Shown here piece by piece: positions 54,910-63,858 of a DNA stretch of 64,000 nucleotides; position 1 is the stretch's first letter; every line of letters starts with the position of its first letter. The DNA comes from Calidifontimicrobium sp035325925 (GTDB lineage: Bacteria; Pseudomonadota; Gammaproteobacteria; Burkholderiales; Burkholderiaceae_C): positions 39,812 to 103,811 of the forward strand of contig NZ_DAOKZA010000008.1 in NCBI RefSeq assembly GCF_035325925.1, given 5' to 3'. Made by a program: the position numbers and the translations under genes. Below the pieces are notes generated by a model. The model did no database searches. It had not been told where the DNA came from and worked only from the letters and a program-made list of their open reading frames with translations.

Positions 54910-56202
54910 TTGACCGAGGCCTTGCTGGGTTTCGCCGCGGTGTTCGCGCTCGCGCTGCTGCGCGTGCCGCTGGCCTTCGCGATGGGACTGGTCGGCGTCG
55001 TCGGGCTGGCGCTGATGCGCAGCTGGCCGGCGTCGCTGGCCAGTGCGTCGCAGGTGGTCTACGAGTCCGGCTTCGCCTACATCCTCAGCGTCGTGCCGCT
55101 GTTCATCCTGATGGGCAACTTCGTCGCGCGCGCCGGGCTGGCGCACGAGCTGTACCGCGCGGCGTATGCCTTCATCGGGCACTTCCGCGGCGGGCTGGCG
55201 CACGCCACGGTGATCGCCTGCGCCGGCTTCGGCGCGATCTGCGGCTCGTCGATCGCCACCGCGGCGACCATGAGCAAGGTGGCCTACCCGCCGATGAAGA
55301 AGCTCGGCTACGCCGACCACCTCAGCGCCGGCGTCATCTGCGCCGGCGGCACGCTGGGCATCATGATCCCGCCGTCGACGATCCTGGTGATCTACGGCAT
55401 CGTCACCGAGACCCACATCGGCAAGCTGTTCGCCGCCGGCGTGCTGCCCGGGCTGCTGTGCGCGGCGCTGATGATGCTCGCGGTGGCGTTCATCACCTGG
55501 CGCGACCCGGCGGCCGGCCCGGCGGGCCGTCGCGCGAGCTGGCGCGAGCGCCTCGAGGCCTCGCGCGGCGTGTGGGGCGTCGCGCTGCTGGCGCTGCTGG
55601 TGCTCGGCGGCATCTACGGCGGCGTGTTCACCGCCACCGAGGGGGCAGGCATCGGCGCTTTCGGCGCCTTCGTGTTCGCCTGGCTGCGCCGCACGCTGAC
55701 CTGGCGCGTGCTGTTCGAGGTGCTGGTCGACAGCGCGCGCACGACGGCGATGCTGTTCACGATCCTGATCGCCGCGCACATGTTCGCGAACTTCGTGAAC
55801 ATGACCAGCATGCCTTACGACCTGAAGGACTGGATCCTCGAGCTCGGCCTGCCGCCGCTGGCGGTGGTCGGCGCGATGATGGTCATCTACGTCGTGCTCG
55901 GCTCGATCATGGAGGAGCTGGCGATGGTGCTGCTGACGCTGCCGGTGTTCTTCCCGATCGTCGTCGGGCTGGGATTCGACCCGGTGTGGTTCGGCGTGCT
56001 GATCGTGCTGGTGGTGCAGATCGGGCTGGTCAGCCCCCCGGTGGGCATGAACCTGTTCGTGCTGAACTCGCTGCTGCCCGAGGTGTCGCTGGCGCAGATC
56101 TACCGCGGCGTGTGGATGTTCGTCGTCGCGCTGATCGTCGCGCTGTTCGTCGTGCTCGAGGTCGACGCGCTCGCGTTGTGGCTGCCGGGGTTCATGCGCT
56201 GA
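54910..56202 (+). CDS. TRAP transporter large membrane subunit (DctM family)
   Basis: The 430-residue polytopic protein starts at TTG 54910, 19 bases after DctQ. DctM signatures are clear: SVVPLFILMGNFVARAGLAHELYRAAYAF, GFGAICGSSIATAATMSKVAYPPMKKLGY, AGGTLGIMIPPSTILVIYGI, and the C-terminal GLVSPPVGMNLFVLNSL. It carries the ion and substrate path. Its 3' end overlaps the 3' end of msrQ on the other strand by 103 bases. Confidence 0.95.
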   Translation: MTEALLGFAAVFALALLRVPLAFAMGLVGVVGLALMRSWPASLASASQVVYESGFAYILSVVPLFILMGNFVARAGLAHELYRAAYAFIGHFRGGLAHATVIACAGFGAICGSSIATAATMSKVAYPPMKKLGYADHLSAGVICAGGTLGIMIPPSTILVIYGIVTETHIGKLFAAGVLPGLLCAALMMLAVAFITWRDPAAGPAGRRASWRERLEASRGVWGVALLALLVLGGIYGGVFTATEGAGIGAFGAFVFAWLRRTLTWRVLFEVLVDSARTTAMLFTILIAAHMFANFVNMTSMPYDLKDWILELGLPPLAVVGAMMVIYVVLGSIMEELAMVLLTLPVFFPIVVGLGFDPVWFGVLIVLVVQIGLVSPPVGMNLFVLNSLLPEVSLAQIYRGVWMFVVALIVALFVVLEVDALALWLPGFMR

Positions 56203-56858
56203 GCTGCGAGCAGCCGGCGCGCCAGGCGCCAGCCGAGCAGCGCGGCGACGACGGCGGCGTAGACGCCGACCTCGCCGAAGTCGTTCTTGCCGGCGCGCAT
56301 CCAGAAGAAGTGCAGCAGCGCCAGCGCGGCCACGACGTAGACGGCGCGGTGCAGCGCCCGCCAGCGCCGCGCGCCGAGCGCGCGGATCGCGCGGTCGAAC
56401 GATGTCGCGGCCAGCGGCAGCATCAGCAGTAGCGCCCCGCTGCCGACGAGGATGAACGGCCGCTTGGCGACGTCGCGCACGATGTCGGCGACGACGAGGC
56501 CCATGTCGAGCCAGGCGTAGGCCAGCAGGTGCAGCGCGGCGTAGAAGAACGTGAACAGCCCCAGCATGCGCCGCAGCCGCGCCAGCGACGGCAGGCGCAG
56601 CGCCTGGCGCAGCGGCGTCACCGCCAGCGTCAGGCACAGCAGGCGCAGCGTCCAGTCGCCGAGGCCGCGGATCAGCGCCTCGGCCGGGTTCGCGCCCAGC
56701 GTGTCCGCGACGGCGCCGGCCAGCAGCGACGCGAACGGCAGCAGCGCGAGCACGAACACCAGCGGCTTGACCGCCGGGTGGCGCAGCCGCGCGTCGAGCC
56801 GTGCGGCCGCGCCGCCGCGCGCGCGGTCAGTAGAACTTGCGCAGGTCCATGCCGGCAT
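56100..56858 (-). CDS. msrQ: MsrQ, heme-containing membrane subunit of MsrPQ
   Basis: The 252-residue membrane protein has about six helices of the ferric-reductase-like fold: VKPLVFVLALLPFASLLAG, RMLGLFTFFYAALHLLAYAWLDM and RALHRAVYVVAALALLHFFWMRAG, with heme-ligand His residues in the last two. It passes electrons from the quinone pool to MsrP. ATG 56858 overlaps msrP by 32 bases; no start nearer the first helix is visible. The last 30 residues, Ser/Thr/Asn-rich, are encoded opposite the end of the TRAP large subunit gene and are not family-like, so a lost earlier stop is likely. Confidence 0.9.
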   Translation of the reverse strand: MPAWTCASSTDRARGGAAARLDARLRHPAVKPLVFVLALLPFASLLAGAVADTLGANPAEALIRGLGDWTLRLLCLTLAVTPLRQALRLPSLARLRRMLGLFTFFYAALHLLAYAWLDMGLVVADIVRDVAKRPFILVGSGALLLMLPLAATSFDRAIRALGARRWRALHRAVYVVAALALLHFFWMRAGKNDFGEVGVYAAVVAALLGWRLARRLLAAQRMNPGSHNASASTSSTTNSATISATTNIHTPR

Positions 56859-57819
56859 ACAGCTGCCCGACCTGCGGCTCGTAGCCGTTGAACATCAGCG
56901 TCGGGCGCCTGCGCTGCAGCAGCCCGTCCTCGCCGATGCGCCGCTCGGTGGCCTGGCTCCAGCGCGGGTGGTCGACCTTCGGGTTGACGTTCGAGTAGAA
57001 GCCGTACTCCTGCGGGGCGGCCTGCTCCCAGCTGGTCTTCGGCCGCTTCTCGACGAAGCGGATCTTCACCAGGCTCTTGCCGCTCTTGAAGCCGTACTTC
57101 CACGGCACCACCAGGCGCAGCGGCGCGCCGTTCTGGTTCGGCAGCACCTCGCCGTACAGGCCGAAGGCGAGCATCGTCAGCGGGTGCATCGCCTCGTCGA
57201 GACGCAGGCCCTCGACGTAGGGCCAGTCGAGCACCGACGAGCGCAGGCCCGGCATCTGCTTCGCGTCGGCCAGCGTCACGAACTCGACGAACTTGGCGTT
57301 GCCGGTCGGCTCGACGCGCCGGATCAGCTCCGACAGCGACCAGCCGACCCAGGGCACGACCATCGACCAGCCCTCGACGCATCGCAGCCGGTAGGTGCGC
57401 TCCTCCATCGGCGCGAGCGCGAGCAGTTCGTCGACGGCATACAGCTTCGGCTTCGCGACCTCGCCTTCGACCGCGACGGTCCACGGTCGCGTCTTCAGCG
57501 CACCGGCGTGGCGCGCCGGGTCCGACTTGTCGGTGCCGAACTCGTAGAAGTTGTTGTAGCCGGTGACGTCGGCGTAGGCGGTGACCTTCTCCATCGTCGT
57601 CGCGCCGTCGACGGCGCTGCGCGCCCCCGGCAGCGCGGCGAGCCTGCCGGGGGCGGCGCCCATCGCCGCGCGTGCGTCGCGCGCCGCCCACAGCGCCAGC
57701 GCCCCGCCACCGCCGGCGGCGATGGCCTGCAGCAGCGCGCGGCGCTGCTCGAACACGCGGCGCGGCGTGATCTCCGAGCCCCGCGGGTGGACGAAACCAC
57801 GGTCCTTCAGCAGCTTCAT
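56827..57819 (-). CDS. msrP: MsrP, molybdopterin periplasmic methionine sulfoxide reductase
   Basis: The 330-residue Tat-exported enzyme has an N-terminal twin-arginine region (EQRRALLQAIAAGGGGALALW). The molybdenum-binding Cys is in YRLRCVEGWSMVVPWVGW; NNFYEFGTDKSDP and MLAFGLYGEVLPNQNGAPLRLVVPWKYGFKS are further MsrP hallmarks. It repairs oxidised methionines in periplasmic proteins, using electrons from MsrQ. Start ATG 57817-57819, 52 bases after ccsB. Confidence 0.96.
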   Translation of the reverse strand: MKLLKDRGFVHPRGSEITPRRVFEQRRALLQAIAAGGGGALALWAARDARAAMGAAPGRLAALPGARSAVDGATTMEKVTAYADVTGYNNFYEFGTDKSDPARHAGALKTRPWTVAVEGEVAKPKLYAVDELLALAPMEERTYRLRCVEGWSMVVPWVGWSLSELIRRVEPTGNAKFVEFVTLADAKQMPGLRSSVLDWPYVEGLRLDEAMHPLTMLAFGLYGEVLPNQNGAPLRLVVPWKYGFKSGKSLVKIRFVEKRPKTSWEQAAPQEYGFYSNVNPKVDHPRWSQATERRIGEDGLLQRRRPTLMFNGYEPQVGQLYAGMDLRKFY

Positions 57820-57871
57820 CGTGGCTCCGATCGTGCCGACCGATGCAAGTTCGCCCGCGGTGGCGCGACGG

Positions 57872-59239
57872 TTACAGCTCCCCGTACGAGTGCAGACCCG
57901 ACAGGAACATGTTGACGCCGAGGAAGGCGAAGGTCGTCACCGCCAGCCCGACCAGCGCCCACCACGCCGAAACGCTGCCGCGCAACCCCTTCATCAACCG
58001 CATGTGCAGCCAGGCGGCGTAGTTCAGCCACACGATCAGCGCCCAGGTCTCCTTCGGGTCCCAGCTCCAGTAGCCGCCCCAGGCCTCGGCGGCCCAGAAC
58101 GCGCCGAGGATGGTCGCGATCGTGAAGAACGCGAAGCCGACTGCGATCGCCTTGTACATCACGTCGTCGAGCAGCTCGAACGACGGCAGCGCCGCGCCGA
58201 TGCGCCGCCGCAGCGCGAGGATGCCGGCGACGACCAGTGCCGAGACGCCGAAGTAGACCATCCAGTAGCCGCTCCCCTGCGAGCCCTGGCGGAACACCAG
58301 CGGCTCGAAGCACAGCACCACGCCCAGCGCCCACAGCGGCGCGAGCTTCCACCAGCGCGTCTCGCCGGCCTGGCGCTTGATCAGGTACGCGAAGGCGACC
58401 ATCGCGGCGATCGCGAAGGTGCCGTAGCCGACGAAGTTGGCCGGCACGTGCAGCTTCATCCACCAGCTCTGCAGCGCCGGCACCAGCGGCTGGATCTCGT
58501 GCGCCTCGCGGTCGACCGTGTACCACAGCAGGAAGCCGACCGCGGCGCTGACGATCAGCATCGCGAACGCGCCGAGCGCCTTCGTCTTGTAGACCTGCTC
58601 GTAGTACAGGTAGAACAGCGCCGTCATCCAGCAGAACAGCACGAACACCTCGTACAGGTTGCTGACCGGGATGTGACCGATGTCGGGGGCGATCTGGTGG
58701 CTCTCGTACCAGCGCACCAGCGAGCCGACCAGCGCCATGAACACCGCCGCCCAGGCCAGCCGCGAGCCGATGCGCAGCGCGGTGTTGTCTGCGCCGGCGC
58801 GCGCCGTCGACACCAGCCCGATCCAGTAGAAGACGGTGCTCATGAAGAACAGCACGCCCATCCACAGGATCGCGCTCTGGCTGGATAGGAAGTACTTCAG
58901 CCAGAACACGTTCTCTCCCGCGGCGAGGTCGGCGCCGAAGCCGTCGGGGGTGCGCGCGTACAGCCCGATGGCCAGCAGCACCGCGGCGCCGACGCCCAGC
59001 GACAGCGTGCGCAGCGGGCCCCAGAACCAGCCCAGGCCGACGACCACCGGCGCGCTGCCGGCGAGGATGCAGGTTTCGTAGACGTCCATCGCGGCGCCGT
59101 AGCGCCAGAACGCGAACCCCGTGCCGACGAGCGTCAGCGCGGCGAACACCCAGTCGTAGGCGCTGCGCCCGCCGAACGGCCCGCCCGGGCGGCCGGCGCC
59201 GGTGAGCGCGCGCGTCGTGGTGGTGGTCGCGGTGTTCAT
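57872..59239 (-). CDS. ccsB: Cytochrome c biogenesis protein CcsB/ResC (CcsA family)
   Basis: The 455-residue polytopic protein has the Trp-rich heme-handling motif WGGYWSWDPKETWALIVWL in its C-terminal third, flanked by conserved His residues, and about eight to ten membrane helices. With ResB it forms the System II heme transporter and ligase, which carries heme out and attaches it to apocytochrome c. ATG 59237-59239 overlaps the resB stop as ATGA. The first 25 residues are Thr/Gly-rich and non-conserved. Confidence 0.95.
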   Translation of the reverse strand: MNTATTTTTRALTGAGRPGGPFGGRSAYDWVFAALTLVGTGFAFWRYGAAMDVYETCILAGSAPVVVGLGWFWGPLRTLSLGVGAAVLLAIGLYARTPDGFGADLAAGENVFWLKYFLSSQSAILWMGVLFFMSTVFYWIGLVSTARAGADNTALRIGSRLAWAAVFMALVGSLVRWYESHQIAPDIGHIPVSNLYEVFVLFCWMTALFYLYYEQVYKTKALGAFAMLIVSAAVGFLLWYTVDREAHEIQPLVPALQSWWMKLHVPANFVGYGTFAIAAMVAFAYLIKRQAGETRWWKLAPLWALGVVLCFEPLVFRQGSQGSGYWMVYFGVSALVVAGILALRRRIGAALPSFELLDDVMYKAIAVGFAFFTIATILGAFWAAEAWGGYWSWDPKETWALIVWLNYAAWLHMRLMKGLRGSVSAWWALVGLAVTTFAFLGVNMFLSGLHSYGEL

Positions 59240-61401
59240 GCGGGATCCCTTGTCGCGGTGGCGGCGTTCGGCAGGATGGTGGCCTTCAGCCGCTCGAACT
59301 CGGCGTCGGCCTCCAGCGTGCGCCGCGTCGTCGACAGCGCGGTGACGATGCGCGTGCGCGCGCCGGGGGCGTCGGCATCGTCTTCGAGCCAGATCCACAG
59401 CCGGCGTTCACGCACGTACAGCATTGCGAACACGCCGACGATCAGCAGCACCGCGCCGAGGTAGACGAGCTTCTGCCCCGGCGCGCGCGCGACCTGGAAC
59501 ACGCTCGCCTGCACCTGGGTGAAGTCGGCCAGCTGCAATAGCAGCGGCGCAGGGTAGAAGTAGCTGTCCGACAGCGAGGTCAGCGTGTGCGTCATGAAGC
59601 GCCGCGTCGTCTCGTCGGGCGGCAGCGGCGGCTCGCCGGCGGCGGCGCGCGCCGCGTTGAGCAGCTCGAACAGGCTGCCGTCGAGGATGCGCAGCAGCAC
59701 TTCGGAGACGCGTTCGCGCTCGGCCTCGGGCACCGTGGTCTCGAGGAAGCGCGCCACTGAGGTCAGGCCGCCCCTGACCGGCGGGATCGCGCGGGCCGCG
59801 CTTTCGGGCGCCGCCAGGTCGCCGGGTTCGTCGCCGGCGAACAGCGACAGCAGCCGCAGCGACGTGGCGCGCAACTGTTCTTGCATCGCCGACTGGGCGT
59901 CGGGTGTCGCCGCGGCGGCGTAGCGGCGCGCGGCGACCTCGCGCAGCGCCGGGCTGGCCAGCGCGACGCGCAGCCGCACCCAGGTGTCGATCGAGTCGGC
60001 GGCGTCGACCGGGATGCGCAGGTAACGGAAGCTCTCATTCGGGTTGTCGCGCACGCCGGCGAGCAGCACCCGCTGGCCGTCGAGCTCGACCGGCAGCATG
60101 TAGTTGTGGAACTCGCGCGCCTGCCCGCTCGCGTCGCGCAGCTTGTAGCTGACCGACGGGCCGACGTTGCGCAGCGTCTTCGGCGAGCGCACTTTGGCGC
60201 CCGACCCGAGATGGTCCGACAGCGCATCCGCGAGGTCGACGCGGCGCACGTCGGCGCCGTCGCCGCCCTCGTCGGCGCCGAGGTTCTCGACGTTGATCAC
60301 GCGCAGCGCGGTGAACTCGAGCTGCAGCGCCTCGCCGCCGCGCTCCAGCGTGGTGCTGCCGCCGACGACGCCCTCGACGTCGAAACCGCCGGTGCCGGGC
60401 TGCAGCGGCACCGCGCGCAGCTTCAGCCGCGAGCCGCCGTCGTCGAAGCTGCTCTGGTAGATCGCCACGCCGCGGTGGAACGCCGGGTGGTTGACCTCGA
60501 CGCGGGCTTCGCGCGACTCGCCGGTCTCGCGGTCGTGGATCACGATCTCGCTGGCGAACAGCTTGGGCATGCCGGTGTCGTAGTAGTCGACGATGAACTT
60601 CTTCAGCTCGACGTCGAACGGCAGGTCCTGCAGCACGACGCCGTCGGGCATCGACAGGATCGCCGTGCCGGCGCGGCCGCCCTCGGGCACCAGCAGGTTG
60701 GCGCGGTAGGTCGGGTTGCGCGGCGACAGCCGGTGCTGCGCCGGCACCTCGCTGATGAGCCCGCCGCCGCGATAGGTCGACTTGTCCTGCAGCCACATCT
60801 GCGCGCGCACGATGAGGTCGCCGTCGAGCAGGCCGCCCAGGCACACCAGCACGATCGCCGAGTGCGCCGCCAGGTACCCGAGCTTGTTGGCCGCGCCCTT
60901 GCGCGCCGCGACCATCATGCCGTTCGGGCGCGTCTGCAGCCTGGCCTTCCAGCCGCCGGCGGCGAGCAGCTGTGTCACGCGCTCGAGCACGGCGTCGCGG
61001 CCCTCGTCGACGCGGCCCTGCGCCTTGTGGTGGAACGCCTGCAGCGACTGCTCGCGCACGTTCTCCTTGTAGGCCTTCAGGTCGGCGACGATCTTCGGCG
61101 TGTTGCGCGCGATGCACAGGCTGGTCGAGACCACCAGGAACGCCAGGATCAGCAGGAACCACCAGGCGCTGTACACCGTGTACAGACCGACCGTGGCGAA
61201 CACGTCGGCCCAGAACGGCCCGAACTGGTTGACGTAGTTGGTCAGCGGCTCGTGCTGCTTGACCACCGTGCCGATCACCGAGGCGATGCAGATCAGCGTC
61301 AGCAGCGCGATCGCGAAGCGCATCGACGACAGCAACTCGACGGCGTCGCGCACGCGGCGCGAGCGTGCGCCCGGCTCGAAACCGGCAGTGGTGACGGACA
61401 T
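59236..61401 (-). CDS. resB: Cytochrome c biogenesis protein ResB
   Basis: The 721-residue membrane protein has the ResB order: three N-terminal helices (LLSSMRFAIALLTLICIASVIGT, then SAWWFLLILAFLVVSTSLCIAR, and AAHSAIVLVCLGGLLDGDLI), a large periplasmic domain (about 210-650), and a C-terminal helix LVYLGAVLLIVGVFAMLYV. It works with CcsB in System II maturation of c-type cytochromes. Its neighbour is a diheme cytochrome c4, a likely client. ATG 61399-61401. Confidence 0.95.
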   Translation of the reverse strand: MSVTTAGFEPGARSRRVRDAVELLSSMRFAIALLTLICIASVIGTVVKQHEPLTNYVNQFGPFWADVFATVGLYTVYSAWWFLLILAFLVVSTSLCIARNTPKIVADLKAYKENVREQSLQAFHHKAQGRVDEGRDAVLERVTQLLAAGGWKARLQTRPNGMMVAARKGAANKLGYLAAHSAIVLVCLGGLLDGDLIVRAQMWLQDKSTYRGGGLISEVPAQHRLSPRNPTYRANLLVPEGGRAGTAILSMPDGVVLQDLPFDVELKKFIVDYYDTGMPKLFASEIVIHDRETGESREARVEVNHPAFHRGVAIYQSSFDDGGSRLKLRAVPLQPGTGGFDVEGVVGGSTTLERGGEALQLEFTALRVINVENLGADEGGDGADVRRVDLADALSDHLGSGAKVRSPKTLRNVGPSVSYKLRDASGQAREFHNYMLPVELDGQRVLLAGVRDNPNESFRYLRIPVDAADSIDTWVRLRVALASPALREVAARRYAAAATPDAQSAMQEQLRATSLRLLSLFAGDEPGDLAAPESAARAIPPVRGGLTSVARFLETTVPEAERERVSEVLLRILDGSLFELLNAARAAAGEPPLPPDETTRRFMTHTLTSLSDSYFYPAPLLLQLADFTQVQASVFQVARAPGQKLVYLGAVLLIVGVFAMLYVRERRLWIWLEDDADAPGARTRIVTALSTTRRTLEADAEFERLKATILPNAATATRDPA

Positions 61402-61494
61402 CGGGAAATTATCGCCGCCGGCCCCGGCGCCAAAGCCGGGCCCGGTCGATGACCGGCCCTTGGCCCCGGGTACCGCGCTGCCGCGGCCGGCGGG

Positions 61495-62139
61495 TCAGCG
61501 CAGCCCGGCGACGTAGTCGGCGAGCGCGGCGACCTCGCGGTCGCTGAGGTTGGCCGAGATCGCGGTCATCTGCGCGTTGTTCGCGCGCTCGCCGGCGCGG
61601 AACGCCTTGAGCTGTGCGTCGGTGTACTCGGCGTGCTGGCCGGCCAGCCGCGGGTACTCGGCCGGGATGCCGGCGCCGTTCGGGCTGTGGCAGCCGGCGC
61701 AGGCCGGCACGTTCTTGCCGGCGATGCCGCCGCGCCAGATGCGCTCGCCCAGCAGCACCAGGTCGGCCTTGCGCGCGGCGCCCTGCGGCGCGGCCTTGCT
61801 GGCGTAGAACGCGGCGACGTTGCGCATGTCCTCGTCGCTTAGGCCGGCGGCGAAGCCCTGCATGATCGCGTTGACGCGCTTGCCTTCCTTGAACTCGCGC
61901 AACTGCTTGGCCAGGTACTCGGGGTGCTGCCCGGCGATGATCGGGTTTGCCGGGGCGCCACGCGTGCCGTCGAAGGTGTGGCAGGCCACGCAGACCTGTG
62001 CGGCCACCGCCTGTCCCTTGGCCAGGTCGGCCTTGGGCGCCTGGGCTCCGGCGGCCAGCGTCGTCGACGGCGCGAGCAGGGCGCCGGCCAGCGCGGTGAT
62101 GGCGGGCAGCGAGGCCAGCAGGGCGGAGATGGGCTTCAT
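61495..62139 (-). CDS. Diheme cytochrome c4-type protein
   Basis: The 214-residue precursor has a signal peptide (residues 1-30, ending TTLAA). Two CxxCH heme sites are visible, CVACH at 50-54 and CAGCH at 147-151, each followed by a NPIIAGQHPEYLAKQLREFK or PRLAGQHAEYTDAQLKAFR segment with the axial Met further on (AIMQGFA, AQMTAIS). This is the two-domain cytochrome c4/c553 layout, an electron donor to terminal oxidases in the periplasm. It precedes resB by 93 bases; a small CCGGTC/GACCGG hairpin lies in that gap. Confidence 0.95.
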   Translation of the reverse strand: MKPISALLASLPAITALAGALLAPSTTLAAGAQAPKADLAKGQAVAAQVCVACHTFDGTRGAPANPIIAGQHPEYLAKQLREFKEGKRVNAIMQGFAAGLSDEDMRNVAAFYASKAAPQGAARKADLVLLGERIWRGGIAGKNVPACAGCHSPNGAGIPAEYPRLAGQHAEYTDAQLKAFRAGERANNAQMTAISANLSDREVAALADYVAGLR

Positions 62140-62174
62140 CGCGTGGGGTCGGTTGGAGGCAAACCGGCAGATTT

Positions 62175-62180
62175 TACAAT
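62175..62180 (+). promoter_or_regulatory. -10 element TACAAT just before engB
   Basis: TACAAT ends only five bases before the engB ATG at 62186, and TTGGAG at 62153-62158 is a plausible -35 with a 16-base spacer. Transcription would start at or next to the ATG, and no Shine-Dalgarno sequence is present, so a leaderless mRNA is likely. Confidence 0.5.
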
Positions 62181-62185
62181 GCCCT

Positions 62186-62869
62186 ATGTCTGCCCCTCCT
62201 GCCCCGACGCGCGCCGCGCGCGACGCGTTGGCCTGGACGCACAGCGCGCGCTTCCTGACCACCGCCAGCCGCCTCGACCAGCTACCGCCGACCGAACTGC
62301 CGGAGATCGCCTTCGTCGGGCGCAGCAACGCCGGCAAGTCGACCGCCATCAACACGCTGGCGCAGCAGCGCCGGCTGGCCTTCGCGTCGAAGACGCCGGG
62401 GCGCACGCAGCACATCAACCTGTTCGCGCTCGGCCCGAAGGACGCGCCCGACGCGCTGTTCGCCGACCTGCCGGGCTACGGTTACGCCGCGGTCGAGCGT
62501 GCCGCCAAACTGCGCTGGCAGCAGGTGATGGCCGACTACCTCGACCTGCGCCGCAGCCTGTCGGGGGTCGTGCTGCTCGTCGACGCGCGCCTTGGGCTGA
62601 CCGACCTCGACCGTCGGCTGCTCGCGTTCATCGCGCCGCGCGTGCGAACCGGTCAGGTGAAGCTGCTGGTGTTGCTGACCAAGGCCGACAAGCTGTCGCG
62701 ACGCGAGGCGGACGCGGCGCTTCGCGCGGCCACCGAGGCGCTCGGCGAAATCGCCAGCGAGCACGCCGACATCGGCGTGGCGCTGTTCTCGGCGCTCGCC
62801 AGGTCCGGCGTCGACGACGTCGCCACCACGCTGCACGGCTGGACCCGCGTCGCGCAGCCGCAGCCGTGA
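62186..62869 (+). CDS. engB: Ribosome biogenesis GTPase EngB (YihA)
   Basis: The 227-residue TRAFAC GTPase has all G motifs: G1 GRSNAGKST at 45-53, KTPGRTQHINLF as the switch I region, G3 DLPGYGYA, and G4 LTKADK. It helps assemble the large ribosomal subunit. ATG 62186 fits the family; an upstream in-frame extension opposite the cytochrome gene is not conserved. It is divergent from the cytochrome c4 gene, which is the usual Burkholderiales order. Confidence 0.96.
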   Translation: MSAPPAPTRAARDALAWTHSARFLTTASRLDQLPPTELPEIAFVGRSNAGKSTAINTLAQQRRLAFASKTPGRTQHINLFALGPKDAPDALFADLPGYGYAAVERAAKLRWQQVMADYLDLRRSLSGVVLLVDARLGLTDLDRRLLAFIAPRVRTGQVKLLVLLTKADKLSRREADAALRAATEALGEIASEHADIGVALFSALARSGVDDVATTLHGWTRVAQPQP

Positions 62870-63780
62870 TCGAGACCTTCGACGTCGAGCTGGCGCAAGG
62901 CATCACGCTGTCGTGCCGTGGCGGCGGGCCCGAGGGCGCGCCGCGCGTGCTGCTGCTGCATGGCTTCCCCGAGGCGGCGTTCGTCTGGGACGACGTGATG
63001 ATGCGGCTGGGCGCGCGTGCGCACTGCGTCGCGCCCAACCTGCGCGGCTACGAGCGCTCGACGACACCGGCCGACGTGGAGGCGTACCGCGCGAGGCACC
63101 TCGTCGGCGACGTCGCGGCGCTCGTCGACCGGCTCGGCGGGCGCGTCGACCTGCTGGTCGGGCACGACTGGGGCGGTGCGCTGGCCTGGAGCTTCGCGGC
63201 GCAGCACCCGGCGAAGCTGGGGCGGCTGCTGATCGTCAACGCGCCGCACCCGGCGACCTTCCTGCGAGAACTGCAGTCGAACCCGGCGCAGCAGCGTGCG
63301 AGCTCGTACATGAACTTCCTCGTGCGCCCCGACGCCGAGCGCCTGCTCGCCGCCGACGACTTCGCGCGACTGTGGCCGTTCTTCACCGCGATGGGCGCCG
63401 CCGACCCGGCGCATCCGGGCGGCGGCTGGCTGACCGAGGCGGTGCGCGAGCAGTACCGTGCCGTGTGGCGGCGCGGGCTGACCGGCGCGCTGAACTGGTA
63501 CCGCGCGTCGCCGCTGCGCCCGCCCGTGACGCCGGATGCCCCACTGCATGCGCTGCAGTTCGCGCCCGACGCCGTCACCGTGCGCGTGCCGACGACGGTG
63601 CTGTGGGCCGACGCCGACATCGCGCTGCCGCCGTCGCTGCTCGACGGCCTGGACGCGTACGTGCGCGACCTGCAGGTCATCCGCGTGCCGCGGGCCACGC
63701 ACTGGGTCGTGCATGAGCAGCCGGAACTCGTCGCGCGCACCATCGCCGCGCTGGTCCACGACGACGCGTCGACGCCGTGA
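62866..63780 (+). CDS. Alpha/beta hydrolase, epoxide-hydrolase-like
   Basis: The predicted 304-residue protein starts at GTG 62866, overlapping the engB stop (GTGA). The core shows LLLHGFPEAAFVWDD (oxyanion HGFP), VGHDWGGALAW with nucleophile Asp101, the acid in WADADIAL, and the catalytic His in ATHWVVHEQPE. An Asp nucleophile in GHDWGG marks the epoxide hydrolase and haloalkane dehalogenase branch. The lid has Tyr residues (SSYMNF, NWYRAS), which favours epoxide hydrolase. Substrate unknown. Confidence 0.9.
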   Translation: MIETFDVELAQGITLSCRGGGPEGAPRVLLLHGFPEAAFVWDDVMMRLGARAHCVAPNLRGYERSTTPADVEAYRARHLVGDVAALVDRLGGRVDLLVGHDWGGALAWSFAAQHPAKLGRLLIVNAPHPATFLRELQSNPAQQRASSYMNFLVRPDAERLLAADDFARLWPFFTAMGAADPAHPGGGWLTEAVREQYRAVWRRGLTGALNWYRASPLRPPVTPDAPLHALQFAPDAVTVRVPTTVLWADADIALPPSLLDGLDAYVRDLQVIRVPRATHWVVHEQPELVARTIAALVHDDASTP

Positions 63781-63783
63781 CGG

Positions 63784-63812
63784 AAAAAAGCCCGCGGCTT
63801 GCGCCGCGGGCT
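63784..63812 (-). terminator. Intrinsic terminator of groL
   Basis: On the minus strand a perfect 10-bp stem AGCCCGCGGC/GCCGCGGGCT with a 4-base loop (63789-63812) runs into six T (63784-63789). It lies 46 bases after the groL stop. The plus-strand gene ends three bases earlier and could share the hairpin, but lacks a T run on its side. Confidence 0.85.
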
Positions 63813-63858
63813 CTCGGGTCGGGCAGGGCCGTCGCGGGTGCGGCGCCCGCGTGACGCG

